NCBI GenBank assembly: GCA_016784735.1
Contig: JADHUC010000046.1
Coordinates: forward strand, 1-46,104
Origin: Pirellulaceae bacterium
GTDB taxonomy: Bacteria; Planctomycetota; Planctomycetia; Pirellulales; Pirellulaceae
Reading direction: 5' to 3'
Length of the DNA stretch: 46,104 bases
Below, piece after piece: positions 8,989 to 17,723 of this stretch. A model generated the notes under the pieces. The model ran no database searches. It had not been told where the DNA came from and worked only from the letters and a program-made list of their open reading frames with translations. The number at the start of each line of letters is the position of its first letter. The first letter of the stretch is position 1. The position numbers and the translations under genes are program-made.

Positions 8989-9156
8989 CGCGGACGGATC
9001 CAGATAGTCCACGCAGAAAGCCCAGAAAGACGAGGATCCCTGGTCGACCCAGCGACGGTCGACGCACAGCACGCTGTGGCTGCGCAGGAAGGTATTCAGC
9101 TCGGCCTCTGCCGCCTCGCTGTTCTGAATCGGAATGGTGAAGATCTTGAATGCCAT
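8989..9156 (-). pseudogene. N-terminal remnant of DGR-associated HRDC-type accessory protein
   Basis: The ATG at 9156 starts MAFKIFTIPIQNSEAAEAEL, followed by LNTFLRSH, a VDRRWVD stretch and SFWAFCVDYLD. This start matches my memory of the small HRDC-domain proteins encoded beside the reverse transcriptase in many DGRs, which begin with F-TIP, an acidic/Ala-rich helix, LNxFL and a WAFCV-YL strand. Only about 56 residues are recognisable; the usual C-terminal HRDC helices are absent. The frame continues to 8710 through unrelated sequence and a palindromic element. The start lies inside the aberrant tail of the upstream NACHT gene. The identification rests on pattern recognition; a profile search would settle it. 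Confidence 0.65.
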
Positions 9157-12100
9157 GATTCCAGGGTCGGTGGTCGTTTGTTCACTAGTTCCTGCGCGCC
9201 TGTACACTGCCCGGCGCTCCGCCTTCCGCTCCGGATCACCCGGAGCGTGGCCTGTTCTGGACCGCGAGGATTGGACACCGACTGTCCAGTGTACTCTCCG
9301 TACCAGTCTGCGCACCACTCCCACACGTTGCCGCCCATATCGAAAATACCCTCCGGCGTCACGTCCAATGGGAAAATGCCGACCGGCGTCGGATGGCCAA
9401 CGTTGCTTGAAAAGTTCGTGCGATTCTCGTTTGGCTTTTCTTTACCCCACGGATACTTGCGTCCTTCGGTTCCGCGTGCCACCCGTTCCCATTCGGCTTC
9501 CGTTGGTAGCCGGTGTCCAGACCAGCGACAGTAGGCCGCTGCTTCCCACCAACTCACGCCAACCACCGGGCGGGATGGGAACTCGACCTGCCGCTCCCAG
9601 CCGTCCGGTTCTGAAAACTTCTCAAAGCCACCATCCTGCCACCATCGTTCATCCTTGTAACCTCCCTCCTGGACGAACTGTTCGTACTGGCCCACCGTCA
9701 GCGGATAGCGGGCGATCGTGAATGAGCCCAACCGCACCTCGTGAACCGGTGACTCACGGTCTTCAGCTTCGGCGTCGTAGTTCGGCTTCTGCGGATCCGC
9801 GGACTGCGCCCCCATCAAGAATTTGCCGGCGGGAATCGTCACCCAGTAGTCGTCACGCGCGAAATCGATCCGCGGGTCGCCGGCTTGCCCCAGGGCATCG
9901 GCAGCGGCGATCCGTTCTTCTGCCGAAACGTCCTGAAAACGCTGGCGATCAAAGACAGCCATCACCGCATCCAGCAACGGGTGATACCGTGCATCGGAAA
10001 CCTTGTACTTCAGCGGTTCCAGGTCCCGTAGAATATTGCCGACAAGGCCCGCGCAACGAGCCTGTGCGGCCAGATCAGGCGAATCGCCCAACTGGTCGAG
10101 CACTTTCCCGATGAACCAATCGACCTTGGCCCGTCCCTGCTGGTGCAGCGCGCCGGCCAACAGCAGCACGACTTCGCGCCAGTCGGGCAGGTAGATCTTT
10201 CCGGGGGCTGCGAACAGGACCTCCGTCTGTTCCGCCTCCAGCCGGCTGGCCGTGGCCTTGGCCGCCAGGAACTCCTGGAAGGTCAGGTGCCAGAAGGTCA
10301 ACTCGTCGCCCCGGCCGACGATGATCCCGCTGTCCACCTCCTCTTCGTCCAGGAAACGCTCGGCTTGTGTGACCGTCTTCCTGGTCGGTTCGTCGTCGGT
10401 GAACTCTCCGGCCAACCTCTCGGCCGCCCAACGCTTGGGAACCTGCGTCTTGCGGCCTTCGGGATCGTCCTGCATGGCGAGGGCCAATTCCTGCAGCAGA
10501 ACAACCGTGCGGTCCGCGGTCGCGCGCCCGGGCCGCTGCTCCCGGGACCTGGAGAGCCACCTGATGATCGAGTTGTACAGATCGGCCCGCTGTTCCGGCA
10601 GCCGGCGTTCGTTCCAGTGCACCACGGCCAAAGCGGTCAGCATCACGGGATTGCGGGCCATGCGGCGAATGTCGACCCGCGCTTGGACGGCGCCCAACAA
10701 CTCGTCGCCGTGTTCTGCCGCGGTTTTCTCGCTTTCGGCGTAAATGGATTCGCACCAGCGCGAGAGAAACGTCGCGACCGCATCGTCGGACAAGGGGTCG
10801 ATGCGAGCATGGGCAAAGTCCGACAACACGACCTCGCCTGTGTAGGCCGCCGGGCGGCTGCTGACGGCAAAGCGGCAGGCGTTGTAAGTGCGAGTTACGT
10901 TTTCGATCAGCCGGGACAGACGCTCGCGCAGCGACCGATCGGGAGCTTCGTCCAGTCCGTCCAGCAGCACGGTGCATTGGCCGCTTTCGAGCTGCTGCCG
11001 GAAAAAGCCGGCATCCAATCCCCAAGAGTTGGCCTCGCCGGCGGCTCCCAAGTAATGCGGCAGCCAGGCCGGCGTGTCGTCTCCGGCCGGCGGCGCCGTC
11101 TGGTGCGACTCACGCAGAAGATGTTGGGCCAAGTCGCCGATGCGGACGAAGATGGGAAAGACTCGGTCTTCGACTCCCAGACGCTCTTTGGCAGCCCCGG
11201 CGACTTCGCCCAGTTGCGTCTGACACAGGGCATGGGCGACACGGCGAAGAAAGGTCGTCTTGCCGGCTCCCGGATCTCCCACAACGACCAAACGGTCATT
11301 GCGCAGTGCTTCTTGTAGCGGGACAGCCCGCTGCTGGACCATTGCCAATTCCGCGTTCTCATCGGAATCTGGCTGTCTTCTGCGATGGGCTTTCACGAGG
11401 GCGTCACGGCGCGTCGATGCCCCGGTGGTGGTCAGCGAAATGAATAATTGTTCGATCGGGAAACGGTTGGCCCGCCCTGTGCCCGCCTGCAAGCCGCGGA
11501 TATCGATGTGGGACGTCCTTTCCAGAAGGTCTCGGAGATAGGGCGTGGGATCGGCGGGTCGCGGTGGCGTTTTGACTCCGGGGCGCGGCGGAGCCACCAA
11601 GTGGATCGTCTTCCGTAGATGCTCGGATACTCTCTCGTAGAAGGCATCCTTGATGCCTCGAACGCCTGCGTAGGTCGCGACGATGTCCAACGGCTCGACT
11701 TCTTTCCGGAACTTGCAGACTTCGACCCACCGCAGTGCATCTTCCGGATCGGCCGATAGCTCGGGTTTCGCATCGAAGTAAAACGTGATCCATGGCGAAC
11801 CTGCCTGCTGCCAGCTACGAAGCGCTTTGCGAAGCTGCGTTTCGGTGCCACCGCCGCCCAAGGTGGCAGATACGATGCCCAGGTAGATGTCAAAAGGCTG
11901 GACTGGATCGACGACGTCCTTCTCCCATTCGCGCAGCTCCAGCCGAACCTGGTGCGCATCGCCCTCCACACCGTTTATGTTCGCAACGAGTTCGTCCAAT
12001 TGGGCACGTTCTGCAGCCACGTCATCGGGCGAAGACACAAACACGCGAACGATGCGGACGCTTCCCGCTGCTCGCGCAATCCAGCCTTTGAGCAGTTCGG

Positions 12101-12617
12101 CCAACCCTTCGCGCCAGAGTGTCTGACCGACCACGGAACGGGACGAGAGATCATCCGCCAAGAGACCCACCAGGTCAGTCAGACGATTCGCGCTTTCGAT
12201 CGGCAGGCCGTGCGACTCCAGGAAGCGATGCAGCCGGTGGGCCGCTTGTTCCCTCAGTCCTGAAAGATCAAGGTTTTTCGGCGGCGGGACGGCGACTTTG
12301 CCCACATGGCCGATTTTGGACACGGACGGGGAAACCGTGCCTACGAGCACCAACCGGTACTCGTCTGCCTTCTGCCATGCCTCCAGTTCCGCAGCCCATC
12401 GCTCGACGTCCGCCTTGCCGAACGGGTTTATTGACGATTTGACCTGAACCGCTTCGGTGCGGCCGGGATACTGCCAGAGAATGTCGACCTTCTCCGAGTC
12501 GATGTCTGGCTCCAGCGTCACGCTGGTCCAGGGCCGCTCTTCGTCGAGCGCTTCCAAGAGTGCGATCAACGTCTGTACCTGGAAGCCCCGAATCGCTACT
12601 GGTCCGCCGCCTTTCAC
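9096..12617 (-). CDS. NACHT NTPase with Cap4-like nuclease, DUF4062 and FGE-lectin domain (variable region deleted)
   Basis: Residues 1-110 look like a PD-(D/E)xK nuclease of the Cap4/DUF4297 type: GFQVQ, then VDILW with D45 and VQVKSS with K60. A DUF4062 domain starts near 185 (VRIVRVFVSSPDDVAAER). NACHT follows, with Walker A GDPGAGKTT near 446 and Walker B LLDGLDEAPD near 547. An FGE-sulfatase/C-type-lectin fold runs from about 918 (IPAGKFLMG) through RPVVGVSWWEA and GNVWEWCADW to LRVIR near 1126. The last roughly 44 residues are unrelated, because the variable region is deleted and translation runs on past the start of the HRDC-like remnant. GTG is chosen as start: aaaggg lies about nine bases upstream and it overlaps the stop of an upstream frame. 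It is probably a nuclease-armed STAND sensor, now without its ligand-facing loop. Confidence 0.85.
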   Translation of the reverse strand: MKGGGPVAIRGFQVQTLIALLEALDEERPWTSVTLEPDIDSEKVDILWQYPGRTEAVQVKSSINPFGKADVERWAAELEAWQKADEYRLVLVGTVSPSVSKIGHVGKVAVPPPKNLDLSGLREQAAHRLHRFLESHGLPIESANRLTDLVGLLADDLSSRSVVGQTLWREGLAELLKGWIARAAGSVRIVRVFVSSPDDVAAERAQLDELVANINGVEGDAHQVRLELREWEKDVVDPVQPFDIYLGIVSATLGGGGTETQLRKALRSWQQAGSPWITFYFDAKPELSADPEDALRWVEVCKFRKEVEPLDIVATYAGVRGIKDAFYERVSEHLRKTIHLVAPPRPGVKTPPRPADPTPYLRDLLERTSHIDIRGLQAGTGRANRFPIEQLFISLTTTGASTRRDALVKAHRRRQPDSDENAELAMVQQRAVPLQEALRNDRLVVVGDPGAGKTTFLRRVAHALCQTQLGEVAGAAKERLGVEDRVFPIFVRIGDLAQHLLRESHQTAPPAGDDTPAWLPHYLGAAGEANSWGLDAGFFRQQLESGQCTVLLDGLDEAPDRSLRERLSRLIENVTRTYNACRFAVSSRPAAYTGEVVLSDFAHARIDPLSDDAVATFLSRWCESIYAESEKTAAEHGDELLGAVQARVDIRRMARNPVMLTALAVVHWNERRLPEQRADLYNSIIRWLSRSREQRPGRATADRTVVLLQELALAMQDDPEGRKTQVPKRWAAERLAGEFTDDEPTRKTVTQAERFLDEEEVDSGIIVGRGDELTFWHLTFQEFLAAKATASRLEAEQTEVLFAAPGKIYLPDWREVVLLLAGALHQQGRAKVDWFIGKVLDQLGDSPDLAAQARCAGLVGNILRDLEPLKYKVSDARYHPLLDAVMAVFDRQRFQDVSAEERIAAADALGQAGDPRIDFARDDYWVTIPAGKFLMGAQSADPQKPNYDAEAEDRESPVHEVRLGSFTIARYPLTVGQYEQFVQEGGYKDERWWQDGGFEKFSEPDGWERQVEFPSRPVVGVSWWEAAAYCRWSGHRLPTEAEWERVARGTEGRKYPWGKEKPNENRTNFSSNVGHPTPVGIFPLDVTPEGIFDMGGNVWEWCADWYGEYTGQSVSNPRGPEQATLRVIRSGRRSAGQCTGAQELVNKRPPTLESWHSRSSPFRFRTARRQRPS
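9184..9230. repeat. Post-variable-region repeat, copy 2, at a deletion scar
   Basis: This sequence matches 5102-5149 closely, with about six substitutions. In the first gene it follows the variable region and hairpin. Here it is joined directly after the codons for LRVIR, with the junction at 9230/9231. The edge carries short similarity (ccgg-agcggaagg against ccgt-agcggaagg), which suggests deletion between short repeats that removed the whole variable region and hairpin. Confidence 0.75.
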
Positions 12618-12814
12618 GTCATAGCCCTTTCACGTCTGGTGTCGTCTTCGTTGGCACCTTCCGTCTTGCGCCCTCCCACGCATAGCACCGGAAAGCCATA
12701 ATCGAACGTCAACATCGGTTCATGGTACCCATCCGCTCGTGCGGTCACAATCGCGACCGGCACATCCCCTGGCAGGCTTGCATCCTCGGACTGAATTCGA
12801 TGAGATGATGCGAG
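12614..12814 (-). pseudogene. C-terminal fragment of an unknown upstream gene, coupled to the second NACHT gene
   Basis: An open frame without its own start reads GDVPVAIVTARADGYHEP, then LTFDYGFPVLCVGG, and ends at TGA 12616-12614. That stop overlaps the GTG start of the NACHT gene (sequence acGTGAaa), a typical translational-coupling arrangement. About 66 codons are open back to an in-frame TAA. The strand-like, hydrophobic composition looks like real protein rather than chance, but I do not recognise the family. It is probably the end of an operon partner whose 5' part has been lost. The rest of the gap to 12954 shows no gene. Confidence 0.45.
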
Positions 12815-12954
12815 TTAGAGACAGTCGAGTGTAGACCGGATACCTGCTGACAGCGTGCTTGGTGGTGATCTGGCGGCCGTGTTGGTAGACTGAGCTTGTT
12901 TTCTTCTTCGTATTCCCGAGAGCTTCCTTCGCCTCGTTGATGCTGGACACCACG

Positions 12955-13632
12955 ATGACGATTTCTTTTCGCTGTCCCCAATGTGCGACTCGCCATCAGG
13001 TCCGAGATGAAATGGCGGGTACGAAAGCGCGGTGCAAGTGCGGTACCACGCTGTCGATTCCTTCGCCCTCGCCACCAGCCGCGCCGTCCCCCGCACCGAG
13101 CGCTGGATCGCCCACGATTCCGGTCCGCTGTTCCGGTTGTGGCAGGCAACATAACGCCGACGCGTCGATGGCGGGCAAGGCGGCAAAATGCTCGTGCGGC
13201 ACCGTGCTGCGAATTCCGGCACCCAGTAGCGCGGCCGGCGGCGTTGGTTCGATCTTCGACGATCTGACCGACGAGGATTTGAGCGCAGCTCCTGTCGCCC
13301 AGCCGCAGGCAGACGAATTCGCAAATCCCGGGCGCTCCGATCAGGCGGTACTGGCGCAATACGCGAGCCCCAGTGCAGCCGGCGGAGCAGGCGCGCATTC
13401 AGGTTGCCCCGCTTGCGGAAGCAGGAACGCGAAGAAAATCTCCTGGACATGGTGGGGCGGCTTGATCGGGCCGCGCATGTTCAATCATGTCCGCTGCAAT
13501 CAGTGCGGCACGGCCTACAATGGAAAGACGGGCAACTCCAACACGACAGCGATTGCGGTGTACTTGGGAGTGTCTTTCGTGGTGGGCTTGGTAGTATTCG
13601 GTTTGATGGCGTTCGCTTTTGCCATGCGATGA
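12955..13632 (+). CDS. Zinc-ribbon membrane protein, unknown function
   Basis: About 225 residues. Two N-terminal zinc-ribbon repeats are visible: CPQC...CKCG and CSGCG...CSCG, each with an intervening EMAG/SMAG-like turn. A Pro/Ala/Ser-rich linker separates the first two, an acidic low-complexity region follows, and a third ribbon has CPACG...CNQCG. A hydrophobic C-terminal segment (about residues 198-223) should anchor it in the membrane. Such ribbon-plus-helix proteins are common in planctomycetes and their role is unknown. The ATG at 12955 starts directly at the ribbon; an in-frame ATG at 12940 is possible, and neither has a clear ribosome-binding site. The minus-strand BNR-4 gene ends ten bases beyond the stop, so the two converge. 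Confidence 0.75.
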   Translation: MTISFRCPQCATRHQVRDEMAGTKARCKCGTTLSIPSPSPPAAPSPAPSAGSPTIPVRCSGCGRQHNADASMAGKAAKCSCGTVLRIPAPSSAAGGVGSIFDDLTDEDLSAAPVAQPQADEFANPGRSDQAVLAQYASPSAAGGAGAHSGCPACGSRNAKKISWTWWGGLIGPRMFNHVRCNQCGTAYNGKTGNSNTTAIAVYLGVSFVVGLVVFGLMAFAFAMR

Positions 13633-13641
13633 CGATGCCCG

Positions 13642-15057
13642 CTATTGCTCCTCGAACGCAAAATCCAAGATTCGCAGTGGTGTTGCCTCGTGGGCCTCTT
13701 TCGGTGATTCCTGTACCATCACCGAGAGTGTCTTGTCTCGCTTCCAACGATAGTAGTCGCCAAGCATCTCGTTGATGAACGGCCCTTTTTCTACGTGCAG
13801 CGTCTTCCAGTCCTTCCAGTTGGCTCTGGATGTGGCGCCCAGAATCATCAAATCGCCTTTTGTGGAGAAGATCTTGCGGGTCCATGCATCCGAGCAGATC
13901 AGGTAGGCGTTGCTCTCGTTGTCCATGAACAGCTTGGGGCGCGTTCCCGCGACGACGGGCAACTCGAAGTGATGCCAAACCGCGTCGGCGTCACGCCAGT
14001 AGTGATGGTAGCGGCGAGTTTCTGGCGTTCCCCAGCGATGCTGACCAGGCTTGCTGCCGGCTGCGCGAAGCGACTGATCCGTCGAGTGCCACATCACTAC
14101 GTGAATGCGGCCCAAAGAATCGACGGCCTGTCCATGGGTGTTCATCAACCCATAGTCGCGGCCGATATTTGCGACTGTGATCCCCGGCGAATTGACGTGT
14201 GCCGGTTCGTTCAGTGCTTCCCCTTGATTGTTCAGCCAGGTCTTTCCCCGATCCTCGCTGTAAGCATACATCAGATCGTGGTTTGCCCCTTGGCTGCTCT
14301 CTCGCCAGACCCAGGTGACGTGCAGTCTGCCATCGGGGCCGTAGGCGTATCCGTTGGGATACGAGCATCGGGATTGGCTCTGGCCCATATCATCTTCGAA
14401 GAGCCCGTGTCGGGAGTCGATCTGCCGCGTGTTGACCCACTCGCCGGTTTCCGCGTCATAGTCGACAAGCATACGGTCACCGTTTCCGGACCCGCCTTGC
14501 CGGTAGCAGAACTGCAAACCTCCATCGGGCGTCTGCCAGAAACGAGGATACGTGATGCGGATACTCTTGCCCTTCTCCAACTCGGACGTAATTGGCCCGA
14601 AAAGCGAAACGTCCCATATCACGTCTTCCGGACTCTTGGCCGCACCCTTTCGCGAGACGCGGTAGTGCAGTGGATGTCCGTGATGGTCGAAAGCCAGGTG
14701 GATGGTTCCGTCGTTGGGACAGATCCCCAGCGAGATCGTGTTGTGCGCATCATTGCTTCTGAACGGGTAGTCCGCAAACCTGATAACGTCCCAGTCCCCG
14801 TCAGGCAGCTTGCGTCTGGCCAAACACACCTGCCGATCGGCATCGTAAAACGCCGCGTACTGGTAGTCTTCATGAGATACCAGCGCATCCTGCTGAAATG
14901 ACAACCCGTTGATGCATCGCCCAAAGCCACCGTCGATCGTTAGGGCTTTGCCCTCAACCACCGTGTCACCTGTCTTCGTGATCTTCGTGTCCGCAAAAGC
15001 CGCACCTGACACGACGATGAGTAGCAGAATCCAGCAAAGACTGTTTCGAGATTTCAT
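13642..15057 (-). CDS. Exported BNR-4 repeat beta-propeller protein (possible polysaccharide lyase)
   Basis: 471 residues with a clear signal peptide (MKSRNS, hydrophobic core, cleavage near AAFA). The mature part has repeated blades with patterns such as DGTIHLAFDHHGHPLHYR, PDGRLHVTWVWR and LGRIHVVMWH, typical of the BNR-4 family of sialidase-like propellers. Several ulvan and glucuronan-type polysaccharide lyases share this fold, with His and Tyr as catalytic residues. The conserved HLAFDHHGH and the nearby Tyr residues make a lyase or hydrolase plausible but do not prove it. It is divergent from the GH127 arabinofuranosidase, with about 195 bases between them that probably hold both promoters. 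Confidence 0.8.
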   Translation of the reverse strand: MKSRNSLCWILLLIVVSGAAFADTKITKTGDTVVEGKALTIDGGFGRCINGLSFQQDALVSHEDYQYAAFYDADRQVCLARRKLPDGDWDVIRFADYPFRSNDAHNTISLGICPNDGTIHLAFDHHGHPLHYRVSRKGAAKSPEDVIWDVSLFGPITSELEKGKSIRITYPRFWQTPDGGLQFCYRQGGSGNGDRMLVDYDAETGEWVNTRQIDSRHGLFEDDMGQSQSRCSYPNGYAYGPDGRLHVTWVWRESSQGANHDLMYAYSEDRGKTWLNNQGEALNEPAHVNSPGITVANIGRDYGLMNTHGQAVDSLGRIHVVMWHSTDQSLRAAGSKPGQHRWGTPETRRYHHYWRDADAVWHHFELPVVAGTRPKLFMDNESNAYLICSDAWTRKIFSTKGDLMILGATSRANWKDWKTLHVEKGPFINEMLGDYYRWKRDKTLSVMVQESPKEAHEATPLRILDFAFEEQ

Positions 15058-15252
15058 TTGATCGTCCGTGGGAATTGAAAGGGTATGACGTCTTCACGCA
15101 GTGTAGTTTGCACGGCACCGCGGCGCATTGTACCATCCACAAAAGGCTCGCGACATCTGAAGGATAAGATTGGCCGCATTTGCCGCGCGGTACTCGCAAG
15201 TATCACGGCGCTGCGAAGGAGGGACGGCTGGTTTCTGTTCGCGGAGGTCATA

Positions 15253-17652
15253 ATGAACAGACTCGTGATTGGTGCAATCATGCTGGCCGGAGTGTGCGTC
15301 TTCGCGGAGGCGGGCTCGGCAGATAGGGAAGGCAAGCTTGCACCCGTGCCGCTTGCCCAAGTTCAAATTCAAGACGAATTCTGGGCGCCCAGGATGAAAA
15401 CATGTCGCGAAGTGACGCTGCCCTATTGCTTCGATGTCTGCGAGCAAACCGGCCGGATCCGCAATTTTGCCAAGGCATCTGGACAGATGGAAGGGGCGTT
15501 TGAGGGGATCTGGTTTAACGATTCGGACGTTTACAAAGTGTTGCAGGGAGCTGCCCATGAATTGGGCGTGAAGGCGGATCCGAAGTTGGACGAATTGACC
15601 GACGCCGTGATCGCCAAGATCGCGGCCGCTCAACAGCTCGATGGGTATTTGTATTGCTTCTTCACGATCGACAACGCCGACCAGCGATTCAAGAACATCT
15701 ACCCCAAGGCGCGGCATGAGCTTTACTGCATGGGGCACATGATCGAAGCCGGGGCGGTTCATCACCGGATAACCGGCAAGCGGAACATGTTGGACGTGGC
15801 ATCGAAACTGGCGGATCATATCGATTCGGTGTTTGGGCCCGGCAAGCAGATGATGGTGCCCGAACATCAAGAACTCGAACTGGCACTAATCGAACTCTAT
15901 CGCGTCACGGGCCAGACGCGGTACCTGAAGCTGGCCCAGTTCTTCATCGACCAGCGAGGCAACGCCGAGGGCCATAAGCTGTACGGCAGCTATTCGCAGG
16001 ATCATGCTCCGGTTCGCCAGCAGAGTGAGATCGTGGGCCATGCGGTTCGGGCTATGTACAACTGCATTGGGATGGCCGACCTGTACCTGGAAAACGGCGA
16101 CGAGGAGTTGCTGGCCGCTTTGCAGCGACTTTGGCAGAGTACAACGCATCGGAAGATGTACGTCACGGGCGGCGTCGGAGCCACGGCCCGCGGCGAGGCA
16201 TTCGGGCCCGACTACGACTTGCCCAACGCCACGGCCTACTCGGAAACCTGCGCACAAATCGGGCTGGTTCTTTGGGCCCACAGGATGCTGTTGATCGAAC
16301 CGCGTGCCGAGTACGCCGACGTGATGGAGCGGGTACTGTACAACGGATTCCTGTCGGGCTTGAGTCTGTCAGGCACAGAGTTCTTCTACCAGAACCGGTT
16401 GGCCTCGAACGGCAACTATCGCCGCCAGCCATGGTACAGTTGTGCCTGCTGTCCAAGCAACGTGGTGCGCATCTATCCACAGATCGGCCGGTTCGTGTAT
16501 GCGTTCGACGGCCGGTCGGTTTACGTGAATCTGTACGCGGCGGGAAAGGCCCGGTTGAAGGTGGGCGGTACGGACGTCTCATTGATGCAAGAGACCCAGT
16601 ACCCGTGGGACGGCAAGGTCCGCCTGACGATCGACCCGGAGCAAGCGGCCTCGTTCGACTTGTACTTGCGAATCCCCGGCTGGCGCCGCGATGCCGAGAC
16701 GCCCGGCGGACTCTATCGCACGGGCAAGGCCTCGGACGTGGCCGTGGCCATCAACGGACAAACGGTCGAGGCTCCCGCGCTAGAGCGGGGTTACTTGCGA
16801 CTGAAGCGGAAATGGCAGGCCGGGGACACGGTCGCGCTGGATCTGCCGATGACGATCCAGCGGGTCCGTGCTCATCCCAAGGTTGCGGCCGATCGCGGTC
16901 GAGTCGCCTTGCAGCGAGGCCCCATCGTCTATTGCGTCGAAGCGGTGGACCATGAAGCGGCCGTGCGGCGGATGTTCTTGCCGCCCGACGCCGAACTCAC
17001 GGCCCAGCATCAACCGGACCTGCTCGGCGGAGTCACAGTTATCCGCGGCAAGGCGGCCGTGCGCATGGTTGACTCGGACGAGCGATTGCTGGTCGACCTG
17101 CTGGCGATTCCCTACTACGCCTGGGATAACCGCGCGGGCGGCGCGATGGCAGTCTGGTTAGCCGAAGATCCCGAACAGGCCCAACGGGTTCCGCGACCTA
17201 CGATAGCAAGCCGGGCCAAAATATCAGTCTCGCACTGCAACAGGAGTGACGAACCGGCTGCACTAAACGACCAGATCGAGCCGCCCAACTCGCATGACCT
17301 GAGTATTCCACGGCACACGTGGTGGAACCACCTGGGCACGAAGGAATGGGTACAATATGATCTAGCCGAGCCGGCCACGGTCGACTGCGTCGAAGTCTAT
17401 TGGTTCGACGACCGCAACACCGGCCGCTGCCTGGTCCCCGAGTCCTGGCGGCTGCTCTACCGCGACGGCGAGACCTTCAAGCCGGTCTCCGGCGCGTCGC
17501 CGTACGCCGCAGACGTGGACAAGTACAACCGAGTAACCTTCAACCCCGTGACGACCAATGCCCTGCGCATCGAGGTCCAACTCCGAAAAGGCCGTTCCGG
17601 CGGGATCCTCGAATGGCGCGTGGGCGAAGCAAAAACAGGAGCACCTGATTAA
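15253..17652 (+). CDS. Secreted GH127 beta-L-arabinofuranosidase-like (DUF1680) with C-terminal discoidin-like domain
   Basis: Expected to release L-arabinofuranose from plant or algal polysaccharides. The ATG at 15253 is chosen because GGAGG lies about six bases upstream and a signal peptide follows (MNRLVIGAIMLAGVCVFAEA); the frame is open earlier, to 15085, without family similarity. The catalytic (alpha/alpha)6 barrel has QDEFWAPRM and GVGATARGEAFGPDYDLPN, with ETCAQI supplying the Glu. The CACCPSNVVR cysteine cluster corresponds to the zinc-binding and nucleophilic cysteines of GH127. After about residue 640 a beta-rich part resembles an F5/8-type carbohydrate-binding module (WNHLGTKEWVQYDL). 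It probably shares transcription with the HzsA-like gene that starts about 70 bases later. Confidence 0.88.
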   Translation: MNRLVIGAIMLAGVCVFAEAGSADREGKLAPVPLAQVQIQDEFWAPRMKTCREVTLPYCFDVCEQTGRIRNFAKASGQMEGAFEGIWFNDSDVYKVLQGAAHELGVKADPKLDELTDAVIAKIAAAQQLDGYLYCFFTIDNADQRFKNIYPKARHELYCMGHMIEAGAVHHRITGKRNMLDVASKLADHIDSVFGPGKQMMVPEHQELELALIELYRVTGQTRYLKLAQFFIDQRGNAEGHKLYGSYSQDHAPVRQQSEIVGHAVRAMYNCIGMADLYLENGDEELLAALQRLWQSTTHRKMYVTGGVGATARGEAFGPDYDLPNATAYSETCAQIGLVLWAHRMLLIEPRAEYADVMERVLYNGFLSGLSLSGTEFFYQNRLASNGNYRRQPWYSCACCPSNVVRIYPQIGRFVYAFDGRSVYVNLYAAGKARLKVGGTDVSLMQETQYPWDGKVRLTIDPEQAASFDLYLRIPGWRRDAETPGGLYRTGKASDVAVAINGQTVEAPALERGYLRLKRKWQAGDTVALDLPMTIQRVRAHPKVAADRGRVALQRGPIVYCVEAVDHEAAVRRMFLPPDAELTAQHQPDLLGGVTVIRGKAAVRMVDSDERLLVDLLAIPYYAWDNRAGGAMAVWLAEDPEQAQRVPRPTIASRAKISVSHCNRSDEPAALNDQIEPPNSHDLSIPRHTWWNHLGTKEWVQYDLAEPATVDCVEVYWFDDRNTGRCLVPESWRLLYRDGETFKPVSGASPYAADVDKYNRVTFNPVTTNALRIEVQLRKGRSGGILEWRVGEAKTGAPD

Positions 17653-17723
17653 CAGCCGCGCAAGCAACCCAGATGAACGTGTGTTATCCAGTTCTGGCTT
17701 GAGAGTATTCGTGAAGTCCGGAG

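Noticed and set aside
4849..12617. The FGE-sulfatase domains as sulfatase maturases for the sulfatase at 43213
   Set aside because: They are fused to NACHT and nuclease domains, sit in a DGR-like context and have altered or lost C-termini, so a lectin-like sensor role fits better than enzymatic formylglycine generation.
4849..12617. A reverse transcriptase or template repeat inside the window
   Set aside because: No RT motif (YxDD-like) and no adenine-rich copy of 5253-5380 was found in any frame that I inspected.
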